Shown piece by piece: positions 19,867-28,327 of a stretch of 41,344 bases of DNA. The position numbers were made by a program, and so were the translations under genes. Each line of letters begins with the position of its first letter. The stretch's first letter is position 1. The notes below the pieces were generated by a model that worked only from the letters and a program-made list of their open reading frames with translations, searched no databases and was not told where the DNA came from. Source of the stretch: Clostridiales bacterium (GTDB taxonomy: Bacteria; Bacillota; Clostridia; Peptostreptococcales; Anaerovoracaceae); the NCBI GenBank assembly GCA_015058185.1, contig SVCV01000002.1:1-41344 (forward strand), written 5' to 3'.

Positions 19867-20610
19867 ATGTTCATATTCACAGCATACGTCAAAGACCCAA
19901 AAGATCTTCAGCAGCTGAAAAATCTTCTGCAGGAAATTTCATGGAAACCGTCCTGGAAATATCAACTGTTCACCAACTGGAGAAGTCTGCTCCAATATTA
20001 CAGGGAGCACCCCTCGGATCTGCAGTTGGTCCTGATCGACATGGATGAGGATGCGGCACCGGCCGTCCAGAAAGCCAAAGAACTGTTTGCCATAGAGCCC
20101 AATGTCAGGATCATCTTCTGCGGGCCGAAGGGTACGGATATCCCGGCTTTGTACGAAGCAGATCACCTGTATTTTCTGTACCGCCCTTTCCTTCGAGAAA
20201 AGCTGGCAGCGGCCATGGAGAAAGGCGCACGAGCCCTGGGAAAGGGGATGCAGGAGCAGCTTCATGTGGTCAACCAGAAAGGGATCCATTCCCTCTCCAA
20301 GGACAATATCACATTCATCGAAAAAAACCGGCGGATGGTCCATGTCCATACAGGCGACAGCAGCTGCAGCTTCTACGGCAGGTTTTCCGAACTGGAACCA
20401 TATTTAGACTCCCGATTCTGCCAATGCCATCAAAGCTACATCGTCAATCTGTATCAAGTCAGGGAGTTGGAACAGGAGTCCCTCACATTAAAAACCGGAG
20501 AACGGATCCCGGTCAGCAAGAACCGCAAAAAACTGGTGCGGACCCACTACGAAAAATTCATTCAGCAAAAACCCTATTGGCAAAAGCTGCAAAAGGATCC
20601 GCACAAATGA
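19867..20610 (+). CDS. LytTR-domain transcriptional regulator with degenerate receiver-like N-terminus
   Basis: C-terminal GIHSLSKDNITFIEKNRRMVHVHT...FCQCHQSYIVNLYQVRELEQESLTLKTGERIPVSKNRKKLV; GGAG SD before ATG 19867. Confidence 0.85.
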   Translation: MFIFTAYVKDPKDLQQLKNLLQEISWKPSWKYQLFTNWRSLLQYYREHPSDLQLVLIDMDEDAAPAVQKAKELFAIEPNVRIIFCGPKGTDIPALYEADHLYFLYRPFLREKLAAAMEKGARALGKGMQEQLHVVNQKGIHSLSKDNITFIEKNRRMVHVHTGDSSCSFYGRFSELEPYLDSRFCQCHQSYIVNLYQVRELEQESLTLKTGERIPVSKNRKKLVRTHYEKFIQQKPYWQKLQKDPHK

Positions 20611-20620
20611 TTTTTTTCGC

Positions 20621-22117
20621 ATGAAAATCAGGAAAAGACCCAAAATATTCTTCATGGAAAAACAACTGACAAAATCCTTGGATGAAAACTTACGGATCCT
20701 GAAAAAGATCCTGGACCCCAATGAAGCGGTGCTGTTCCGCCCCTTCTGCAACCGAAAAGATCCTCGCAGACGCTTTTGCCTGATCTACATCGACGGCATG
20801 GCAAACAGCCGGATCGCCGCCGAAAACGTGCTGGCTCCCCTTATGGAGAAGGACTTGCCCCGGTCCGGGAACCTGGCACAGCTTCTGAAAGACTCCTTTA
20901 TCGAAACCAGTGAGACCAAGATCACCGAAGACCTGGACAGCCTGCTGATCGAACTGTTTACCGGCAACGGGATCCTTTTGGTGGACGGCGATAGCCAAGG
21001 GCTGGCCGTAGGGATCCGAAACTGGACCCTGCGATCCATCTCCGAACCGGAAGGAGAAAAAGTGCTCCAGGGACCACGGGAAGGTTTCACGGAGGGGCTG
21101 GTTCTAAACCTGGCTATGCTGCGGCGAAGGATCTGGAATCCGGATCTGAAATTCCGCTTTATGAAAATCGGAAAGCAGACCAACTGTCGGGTATGCATGG
21201 TATATCTCGAAGGGATCGCCAACCCGGACATTATCGCGAAAATGGAGAGAAAGCTGAAGGAGATCGACATTGATGCGGTTTTGGACACCAATTATATTGC
21301 GGAGCTGATCCGAGGAAATCCCCTTTCTCCCTTTAAGACCACCGGAGCAACGGAGCGGCCGGACGTGGCAGCAGCAAAGATTTTGGAGGGACGGATCGTC
21401 CTGATGGTGGACGGCTCTCCCGTAGCCCTTACAGCGCCCTTTCTTTTTCTCGAATACTTTCAAACCAATGACGACTACTATTCCTGGTTTTACTTCGGAA
21501 GCATCGGGCGCATTCTGCGGATCCTGGGATTTCTGATCACTACCTGTCTGCCGGCCTTTTATTTGTCGCTGGTGACCTTTCATCAGGAACTTTTGCCCAC
21601 CAGGTTTTTACTGAATCTGTCGTCGGCGAGATCCGGACTGCCCTTTCCTACTCTGTTTGAAATGATCCTCTTGATCCTGGCCTTTGAATTGATCCGGGAA
21701 GGAGGATCCCGAATTCCCTCAGGCTTCGGGCAAACCTTATCTATCGTAGGAGGATTGGTTTTGGGACAGGCTTCCGTAGAAGCCCAATTGGTAAGCATCC
21801 CGGTAGTGATCATCATCGCCTTTACCGGCATCACCGGACTTATCGTTCCGGCACTGAAAGGTCCCGTCATATTTATCCGCATCATATGGCTTCTTCTCTC
21901 CGCGGTTTTCGGCATCTTTGGGTGCTTTATCGGCATCATCACATTGCTGATCCACCTGTCCTCTCTGGACAGTTTCGGGATCCCGTACACCGCGGTTTTG
22001 GCCAAGACCATGAAGCAGAAAAGTCAGGACACCCTGATCCGGTCCCCCTGGAACCGCATGATCTTCCGACCGGAGAAAATCGCACCGAAGAACCGACGGA
22101 GGCAAAGGAGACCCTAA
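20621..22117 (+). CDS. GerA family spore germination protein (A subunit)
   Basis: 498 aa; CRVCMVYLEGIANPDIIAKMERKL, GRIVLMVDGSPVALTAPFLFLEYFQTNDDYY, FELIREGGSRIPSGFGQTLSIVGGLVLGQASVEAQLVS. Confidence 0.95.
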   Translation: MKIRKRPKIFFMEKQLTKSLDENLRILKKILDPNEAVLFRPFCNRKDPRRRFCLIYIDGMANSRIAAENVLAPLMEKDLPRSGNLAQLLKDSFIETSETKITEDLDSLLIELFTGNGILLVDGDSQGLAVGIRNWTLRSISEPEGEKVLQGPREGFTEGLVLNLAMLRRRIWNPDLKFRFMKIGKQTNCRVCMVYLEGIANPDIIAKMERKLKEIDIDAVLDTNYIAELIRGNPLSPFKTTGATERPDVAAAKILEGRIVLMVDGSPVALTAPFLFLEYFQTNDDYYSWFYFGSIGRILRILGFLITTCLPAFYLSLVTFHQELLPTRFLLNLSSARSGLPFPTLFEMILLILAFELIREGGSRIPSGFGQTLSIVGGLVLGQASVEAQLVSIPVVIIIAFTGITGLIVPALKGPVIFIRIIWLLLSAVFGIFGCFIGIITLLIHLSSLDSFGIPYTAVLAKTMKQKSQDTLIRSPWNRMIFRPEKIAPKNRRRQRRP

Positions 22118-22791
22118 TGAGAACTGTAATTTTAGTGCTTCTTATACCCGCCCTTCTTTTTCTGGGCGGATGCGATTCCGCAAGAGAGATCAACGATATG
22201 GCCATCGTCTCCGGAGCCGCCTTCGACTGGGATGCAGAGCAAGAAACCTACCGGGTGACTGCGGAGGTGGTAAACAGAGAAGCCGAACCGGGATCACAGG
22301 CATCTCCTCTCGTCATTGATGGAGAGGGAAAAACACCGGAGGAAGCTATGGCGAATCTGGATTTCAAAACCAGCAGAAAGATCCTTTGGAGCCATGCAAG
22401 AGTTCTTATTCTGAGCAAAGAAACAGCAAAAGCCGGTATTGCCCCCTTTGTGGAAATGGTCATGGCAGACAACTCTCTTCGTCTCTCCACGGAGCTGCTG
22501 ATCGCGGACATGGATTCCGCTGAAAAGGTTTGGGAGATCACAACAGATGCTACGGAGATGATCGGATTCGACCTGGATGACATGATCCACGAAGCGAGGG
22601 AAAGCGGCGGGGTACCGAGCCTGCGGGCATACCATGCCAAAATGCTCCTGGAAACCGCAGGCCAGCCGGTGATCCCCATGATCGGTATGGATGAACGGGA
22701 AAACGCAGTTATTACCGGTGCCGCGATTCTGCAGGGGGATAAAATGGTTGGCAGCCTTTCCCGAGAGGAGGCGGAAGCACTATGCAGATAA
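22117..22791 (+). CDS. GerC-type germination lipoprotein, N-terminal domain only
   Basis: Lipobox LLFLGGCDS, AREINDMAIVSGAAFDWD, REAEPGS; starts TAATG-overlapping the GerA stop; 224 aa, ends at EEAEALCR* where GerC C-terminal domain would normally begin. Confidence 0.88.
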   Translation: MRTVILVLLIPALLFLGGCDSAREINDMAIVSGAAFDWDAEQETYRVTAEVVNREAEPGSQASPLVIDGEGKTPEEAMANLDFKTSRKILWSHARVLILSKETAKAGIAPFVEMVMADNSLRLSTELLIADMDSAEKVWEITTDATEMIGFDLDDMIHEARESGGVPSLRAYHAKMLLETAGQPVIPMIGMDERENAVITGAAILQGDKMVGSLSREEAEALCR

Positions 22792-23648
22792 AGCGTGTCC
22801 GTCAGGAATATCTGTCCCTTCTGTATTTCTGCGGACCCTTCCTGCTCCTGGGCACATATGCCCCTCCCGGCTCCGGTATGTGGGCCGAGGTATTGATCGG
22901 TGGCGGGCTTGCCATGATCCCTTTGGGATTATATGGGCTTCTGCTGAAAAAACTGCCCTGGACACTGCCCTTACGGATCGCAGCGGGATGCCTTGCGATC
23001 CCCCTTGCCGCTTTCTCATTAAAGGCCTTCGCGGAATTCCTCCACACCTGCGTTCTCCCGGAGCTCCCCCCATGGAGCCTCCCTGCAGTCCTCCTGGCCA
23101 TGGCGGTTTGGGCCGCCATAAAAGGACAAAGAACTACAGAAGGCTTTGCCCGGCTGATCGGACCGGCGGTTCTCGTATTTTTTATCATCGTCATTCTGTC
23201 AGCAGCTCTGAAAATCGACCCCCAGTACCTATCTCCGCAAAAACCCTTTGTAGTGGAAATGTTCCGCTCCGGGATCCTTTTCGCCTGGCTGCTGTATTTT
23301 CTCCAGGGATTTGTCCTTATGACCGTATTGGCCAGCAGGAAGCCTTCGGAAGAAAATCCGGAAGGAAAGGATGATTTTTGGAAAAAAAGCAATGCCTTTC
23401 GGGAGATCGCTTTGGGAATGGCCCTGAGCATCCTGCTTATCGGAGGAAGTCTGTTGGCATCTGTTTTAGCGATGGGTCCGGAAGTCTTTGAAGCCCTCAC
23501 CTTCCCCTTTTACTATCCGCCGGGGCTGGCCCGGGACACAGAGTATTTGGAGAGGATCGAGATCCTTTGGCTGGCCATTTTGTTTTTTGCGGAATTCGCA
23601 AGGCAGGCGACCCTGTTCACTGCCCTTCGAAAAATCTTCAAACCATAG
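22782..23648 (+). CDS. GerB-type spore germination permease (short, 288 aa)
   Basis: Multi-TM APC-like membrane protein in gerA operon context; ATG overlaps GerC stop by 10 nt. Confidence 0.8.
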   Translation: MQIKRVRQEYLSLLYFCGPFLLLGTYAPPGSGMWAEVLIGGGLAMIPLGLYGLLLKKLPWTLPLRIAAGCLAIPLAAFSLKAFAEFLHTCVLPELPPWSLPAVLLAMAVWAAIKGQRTTEGFARLIGPAVLVFFIIVILSAALKIDPQYLSPQKPFVVEMFRSGILFAWLLYFLQGFVLMTVLASRKPSEENPEGKDDFWKKSNAFREIALGMALSILLIGGSLLASVLAMGPEVFEALTFPFYYPPGLARDTEYLERIEILWLAILFFAEFARQATLFTALRKIFKP

Positions 23649-23860
23649 AAATTTTCGGGATTCCCGCCGCTTTAGCACGCTAAAATCTCTTATGAAATTT
23701 TCAAAATATTACTGGACAAAAAATGGAATATGATGTAAAATTATTCCTGATGTTTAAAATGCAAATGGCCCGGTCTGCATCTTTGTTGGAATCGTCGACA
23801 TTTCTCCCATTTTAAATGTTAAAAACAAATGCTTGTGTAAAACACGGAGGAAAGAAATCA

Positions 23861-24034
23861 ATGGAAGACAAGACACTCGTATGTCAGGACTGCGGTCAGG
23901 AATTCGTATTCACCGCAGGTGAACAGGAATTCTACAAGGAAAAAGGTTTTGACAACGAACCCAAGAGATGCAAGGCCTGCAGAGATCGGAAGAAGAACGA
24001 AAGACGCCAGAGAGCTGAAAGAGAAAACTTCTAA
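23861..24034 (+). CDS. Small zinc-ribbon domain protein
   Basis: MEDKTLVCQDCGQEFVFTAGEQEFYKEKGFDNEPKRCKACRDRKKNERRQRAERENF; two CxxC knuckles; SD ggagg upstream. Confidence 0.9.
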   Translation: MEDKTLVCQDCGQEFVFTAGEQEFYKEKGFDNEPKRCKACRDRKKNERRQRAERENF

Positions 24035-24052
24035 TTCCAATACAATGCAACC

Positions 24053-24087
24053 AAACCGGAAGATCGAAAGATCCTCCGGTTTTTCTT
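24053..24087 (+). terminator. Intrinsic terminator after zinc-ribbon gene
   Basis: aaccggaagatcgaaagatcctccggtttttctttt. Confidence 0.75.
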
Positions 24088-24091
24088 TTGC

Positions 24092-24775
24092 TTAAATTCC
24101 TCTGAGGAAAAGGCTTCGCAAGGCCCCCTGCGTTTTCCGGGAACCTCCGACGGAAGGTTCGAAGGGGATCTCCCCTTCTGTGGAAACGGAGCCCTCCGCC
24201 GGGGAAGACCTGTGGCTCTGAAACATGTGCTGTTCCTTTTCCTGCAGCAGCCGCAGAATGGATTCCAGCCCCATGTTTTGATCCAAAACCGCTTCCCGGA
24301 TGCCGGGACTGTATGCCTGCCATTGCGGATCAGGAAAGATACAGTCGATCTCCTGCAGGAAACTGCACAGATTTCTCCGAAAGGAGGTCTCCCGGGAACC
24401 CAGGGGAACGTAGAGGATCCGGGGAGAACCCTCCTTTGGATGCAGAAAAACATGATCCGTGTCCAGAAGAAAAAGCTCCGGTACCAATAAATGATCCCGG
24501 GCTTCCATCAAAACGGTCACGATCCCGGACAGGATCCGCAGCAAATCCACGCATAACAATTCCTTCTTTGTTAAACAAGCTTTCAATGAGAGCAGATCCC
24601 GACAATCGTAATAAAGAACCGCCTCGCCCGCCCCCTCTATAAGCCGGGCAGGCGGGATCCCCGGACATATATGGCCGCATAAAACAGCCCGTTCATAATA
24701 CAGCAGCTGACCGGAAGAAAGCTTTACGCCCACCTTCGGACAACCCATAGCTTCCGTATGAAAGATTCCATCCAT
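24092..24775 (-). CDS. DUF6382-like protein associated with Tad locus (no FHA domain visible)
   Basis: 227 aa; KVGVKLSSGQLLYYERAVLCG...LLSLKACLTKKELLCVDLLRILSGIVTVLMEARDHLLVPELFLLDTDHVFL...ILYVPLG pattern. Confidence 0.6.
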   Translation of the reverse strand: MDGIFHTEAMGCPKVGVKLSSGQLLYYERAVLCGHICPGIPPARLIEGAGEAVLYYDCRDLLSLKACLTKKELLCVDLLRILSGIVTVLMEARDHLLVPELFLLDTDHVFLHPKEGSPRILYVPLGSRETSFRRNLCSFLQEIDCIFPDPQWQAYSPGIREAVLDQNMGLESILRLLQEKEQHMFQSHRSSPAEGSVSTEGEIPFEPSVGGSRKTQGALRSLFLRGI

Positions 24776-24813
24776 ATGATCATCCTTTCTGTTGATTCTT
24801 TATCGGCCACGGC

Positions 24814-25620
24814 CTACGGTTCGGACCGCAGACCGCCGCCGCAGATCTGACAGGGACTATATCCTTGATCCACCGCCTCCCGGGCCGTCATTTCCGCAAC
24901 ATACCGATCCACCTGATAACAGGACCTGCGGTGATAAGTTTCTCCGGCCCGTGGAAAGCAATAAACCCGGTTTCCTACAAGAAGAGACTGGGGTTCACAG
25001 TGGCTGCAGGGAGCATATTGCCGCCGCAGAGAATCTGTCAGGATCCGCTCCTCCGCGGAAACCTCTATGATCACGCAGCCGGCTTCATGAAAGCGCTCAC
25101 CAGCCCGAGGAAACACATAAACCAACGAACTTCCCCGATCCTCTCGAAAAACAGCAAACCCTGCAGCGGGATTTCTTGCGGGAGCTCCGGTAAAGCCCCT
25201 CAGCAAAAGGTTCGATTCCAGAGTTGTATTTTTCGGGAAGTCCAAAGGCAGCGGGATCCGGCCCTTGCAAGTCACAGACAAACGGATCAGATCCTCCTGC
25301 CCATCTTCCATATATAGATATTGAAATTCTTTTATCCGCAGTCCTTCAACCCGATCCCCCTGTTCCGCCCGGATCCGGGAAAGTACACTTTCGGAAAAGG
25401 CGAACCTTGTCAGGAGGTCTTCTGCGGTCTCCGGCAATATCTCCGCGTCCGAAAGAAAGGCCCCTGCAGCCAATCGCTCACTTTCTTCAAGTAAGGAATG
25501 GAGGATCCCTTCTTCCGTGGCAATGAGACGGCTCAGACAGGCAAGAGCCAGCAAAGCCACCAGGAAAACCGGAAGAAATAGGGTGGTCTCCACCACAAGG
25601 GAGCCCTTTTTATTCGTCAT
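24814..25620 (-). CDS. TadE-like pseudopilin with C-terminal tandem Cys/His motif domains
   Basis: N-terminal MTNKKGSLVVETTLFLPVFLVALLALACL (prepilin-type); C-terminal VYVFPRAGERFHEAGC...YAPCSHC and VYCFPRAGETYHRRSC...GYSPCQIC; start placed at 25620. Confidence 0.75.
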   Translation of the reverse strand: MTNKKGSLVVETTLFLPVFLVALLALACLSRLIATEEGILHSLLEESERLAAGAFLSDAEILPETAEDLLTRFAFSESVLSRIRAEQGDRVEGLRIKEFQYLYMEDGQEDLIRLSVTCKGRIPLPLDFPKNTTLESNLLLRGFTGAPARNPAAGFAVFREDRGSSLVYVFPRAGERFHEAGCVIIEVSAEERILTDSLRRQYAPCSHCEPQSLLVGNRVYCFPRAGETYHRRSCYQVDRYVAEMTAREAVDQGYSPCQICGGGLRSEP

Positions 25621-27130
25621 AGCCCTGGGTGATGGCAAATGTACCAAACCGCTGTCCCCTCTTTCCGAAAAATCCGCTTCGCCGCACCACTTCGGCGGTA
25701 AACGCCACACTGCAATAACTGTCTTTCATAGCAAATCCGCTGTCGTGGGAAGCCTGCAGATTGATTTGGATCAGATCCATGATCCGAACCAATTTTGCCT
25801 CCCGGTCCGTCAAAAGAAGAAACAGAAACAGATAATTTTCATAGTGCAGTCCCCGGCCTTCGCCTTCCGCAGCCGATGCATTTTCCACCGTGCCCGAAAG
25901 GCTTAAAATCCAGCTTTCCCGGGTTTTAAACAAGGGGACCCGCTTCCCATCTTCCAGCCTCTCCATATCCTTTCCCGCCTCAGCGCCGGCCCATGCCAGA
26001 GCAATAACAAACTGTAAAATGGGAGCTGCAGGCCCAGGCAATATGGACGCTGCCAATGCCAGAGTTTCCTGATATTTGACCTCATCGGTGTAAATATGGA
26101 TCAGGTTCAGAGCCGTTCTGAGGGTGATCAGCGAAGCCTTTGTCCGCTGATAGTTGGCATCATCGCTCATCTGCCCGAAAAGGACATACTCCCCTTCGTT
26201 TTGGAAATAGTGTTTCCCCTCGCCTTCCCGGCTCAGATGACTGTCAAAGTACCTTACTATGTATGTAGAGAGAAGAAAGTTTTCTTTCAGGTCAGCGGCG
26301 GCATTCTGCGCCGGGCTGCCGGAAAGGGAGAAAGCCATGCCCTTATCCACCTCTAAAAGACGGCTGGGCAAAATGGACATATATTCCTCGTTGGCAAGGA
26401 CCCGGATCGTCTCATCTTCGAGGGATTCCTCCGGCCTAAAACCGGAGGGTTCCGGGAAAAGGGAGCCTTCCAGAAGCTCAGGATCTCCTGAGGAAAATCC
26501 GTTTATTTGGGATTGCAGCATATTCACTGCCCCAAGGGCATGTCCTTGGGCCTGCGCATAATTCTCCTCCGCATAAGCCAAGTCACCATCCTCCGAAGAG
26601 GAGGTCTCTTCCAGCAACCGTTTGGCTGCCTGAAAATCCTCTGCTAAACTGTCAGAAACCCCGATCAAATGATTGAGGGTGCTGATCTGCCCAAGCAACC
26701 CGGCAAGAGCTTCCCAGGACTGTGGATCCGTAAGAATGCGGCCTTCCATGTACTCCTGAATTTGAAAGGATACGGCTTCCGGTGAAAGAAGAGAACCTTC
26801 GGACAGGTTCCCTTTCACGGACTGCAGTTCCAGCCGCAGCAGATCCGCAGCCCCTGCACTTTTCGCAAATCCGGCCTCCCCATATTGACGGATCCGGGAC
26901 TCTAACAATTCCTCGTTCAAACTGACTCCGAAAAGACCGTATTCCTGAAACAGTGCCCGGTCGTATTCCGCCAAAACGGACTGGGCAGCCAGCCGCAGGA
27001 TCCCATCCGCGGTACTTCTGGCCGCATATCCGGCGGAAGCTTCCGCAAAGGTACCGGTGATCAGAACGAAACTGAGGAGGATCGCGGTCAGAAAGACGGA
27101 AGAAAAGCCTTTGCGGGAGTTAAGGTTCAT
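25610..27130 (-). CDS. TadG/DUF5702-like pilus-assembly associated protein
   Basis: 506 aa; N-terminal RKGFSSVFLTAILLSFVLITGTFAEASAGYAARSTADGILRLAAQSVLAEYDRALFQEYGLFG. Confidence 0.75.
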   Translation of the reverse strand: MNLNSRKGFSSVFLTAILLSFVLITGTFAEASAGYAARSTADGILRLAAQSVLAEYDRALFQEYGLFGVSLNEELLESRIRQYGEAGFAKSAGAADLLRLELQSVKGNLSEGSLLSPEAVSFQIQEYMEGRILTDPQSWEALAGLLGQISTLNHLIGVSDSLAEDFQAAKRLLEETSSSEDGDLAYAEENYAQAQGHALGAVNMLQSQINGFSSGDPELLEGSLFPEPSGFRPEESLEDETIRVLANEEYMSILPSRLLEVDKGMAFSLSGSPAQNAAADLKENFLLSTYIVRYFDSHLSREGEGKHYFQNEGEYVLFGQMSDDANYQRTKASLITLRTALNLIHIYTDEVKYQETLALAASILPGPAAPILQFVIALAWAGAEAGKDMERLEDGKRVPLFKTRESWILSLSGTVENASAAEGEGRGLHYENYLFLFLLLTDREAKLVRIMDLIQINLQASHDSGFAMKDSYCSVAFTAEVVRRSGFFGKRGQRFGTFAITQGYDE

Positions 27131-27429
27131 AGACTTCCCCCTCCGTCAGCTTCGCTGACAGCTCCCCCGCAAGCGGGGGAGAGACTGCGCAACAATTTCA
27201 CTTCATCAAAAGCTAAACTTGCTCCATTGGCTCGGCTTTCCACATGTTCCATAGCCTGGTCCCGAGCGTCTGTATAAAGCTGAATGTTCACCGAGAGAAG
27301 GCCGGTTACGGACAAGATCACCAAAGGCACGATCATGGCAGCCTCCACAAATGCGGTACCTTTTCGGTGCCGAAACCCCTTTAAAAATCGCTGTGCAGAA
27401 GATCGTAAAATGTTCCGTTTACAAAGCTG
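27127..27429 (-). CDS. TadE-like pseudopilin; start codon unresolved
   Basis: ...LKGFRHRKGTAFVEAAMIVPLVILSVTGLLSVNIQLYTDARDQAMEHVESRA; N-terminus of the listed ORF (to 27540) is out-of-frame flp sequence; 5' boundary given is approximate. Confidence 0.65.
   Translation of the reverse strand, partial: QLCKRNILRSSAQRFLKGFRHRKGTAFVEAAMIVPLVILSVTGLLSVNIQLYTDARDQAMEHVESRANGASLAFDEVKLLRSLSPACGGAVSEADGGGSL
27134..27190. repeat. Short palindromic repeat element (two adjacent hairpins) at the 3' end of the tadE-like gene
   Basis: ccctccgtcagcttcgctgacagctcccccgcaagcgggggagag: gtcagcttcgctgac + ctcccccgcaagcgggggag. Confidence 0.65.
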
Positions 27430-27524
27430 GTGATCTGTTCTTTGAAGATCAGTCCCAGCCCAATGGCGATGGCCACCAAAATGGCCACCTGCACCAACTC
27501 CATTCCTTTTTTGCTGTTTTTCAT
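27381..27524 (-). CDS. Flp-like type IVb prepilin (47 aa, not in ORF track)
   Basis: MKNSKKGMELVQVAILVAIAIGLGLIFKEQITSFVNGTFYDLLHSDF*; located between tadC and tadE-like. Confidence 0.8.
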   Translation of the reverse strand: MKNSKKGMELVQVAILVAIAIGLGLIFKEQITSFVNGTFYDLLHSDF

Positions 27525-27547
27525 ATTCCATTCCTTTCATTTTTCAC

Positions 27548-28327
27548 CTACATGGACATCATGGCGGGCATGATGGTAATAAAGATCAGCACCAGCAGCT
27601 GGATCATCAAAGGAAAAACCATCTTAGTCTCCGCCTGGCGGCTCCATTCCTGGATCCGGGTCTTCCGGCTGTTTAAAAGCAGCTCCCGTTCCGCTTCCAG
27701 TTTCTCTCGAAGAGAACTTCCCTTCTGCATACTGTGGCTGAGAATGGCGGAAAACCGCATGAGTTCCCGAATTCCAAGCCCTGCTGCAAAGTTTTGAAAC
27801 TCCCGAATAAAAGAAGCATTACTTTCCCTGACCCTGGACTGCAAACGATACAGCTCCCGGTACAAAGGTGCAGGCGGTTCATCCGAAAAATCCGGAGCTC
27901 CCTCTTCCGCAAGCCGTTGCATAGCAGAAGACAGCACCAAACCGCTGTTTAAAAGAAGCAGCAGCCGATCCACAAAATCCGGGTAATCCCGCAAAATCCA
28001 CTCCTTATCGCGCCGGATCTCCTTTTTCGGGCCGTCATACCGTTTCATATAAATGATCAGAAACCCCATGATCCACCCAAAAGCAAGCAGCCCCCAAGGA
28101 CCCTCGCTTTCCGAATAAGAGCCGAACAGACAGCACAGAAGAAACAGCCCGCCAAATCCGAAAAAAAGGCTGAGATAAGCATTTTTTGTACGTCTGCGGA
28201 ACCTATAGATCTTATGTTCCCAGGACGCAGCGCCGAAGGTTTTCGTATAGAGTTCCCGGAAAACTGCAGGCCGGCCCTGAAGCTGGTCCGAAACGATCCG
28301 AAAAAAACATTTCAAGCGAAAAATCAT
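27548..28327 (-). CDS. tadC: Type II secretion F-family protein TadC-like
   Basis: 259 aa; DYPDFVDRLLLLLNSGLVLSSAMQRLAEEG, LMRFSAILSHSMQKGSSLREKLEAE. Confidence 0.88.
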   Translation of the reverse strand: MIFRLKCFFRIVSDQLQGRPAVFRELYTKTFGAASWEHKIYRFRRRTKNAYLSLFFGFGGLFLLCCLFGSYSESEGPWGLLAFGWIMGFLIIYMKRYDGPKKEIRRDKEWILRDYPDFVDRLLLLLNSGLVLSSAMQRLAEEGAPDFSDEPPAPLYRELYRLQSRVRESNASFIREFQNFAAGLGIRELMRFSAILSHSMQKGSSLREKLEAERELLLNSRKTRIQEWSRQAETKMVFPLMIQLLVLIFITIMPAMMSM

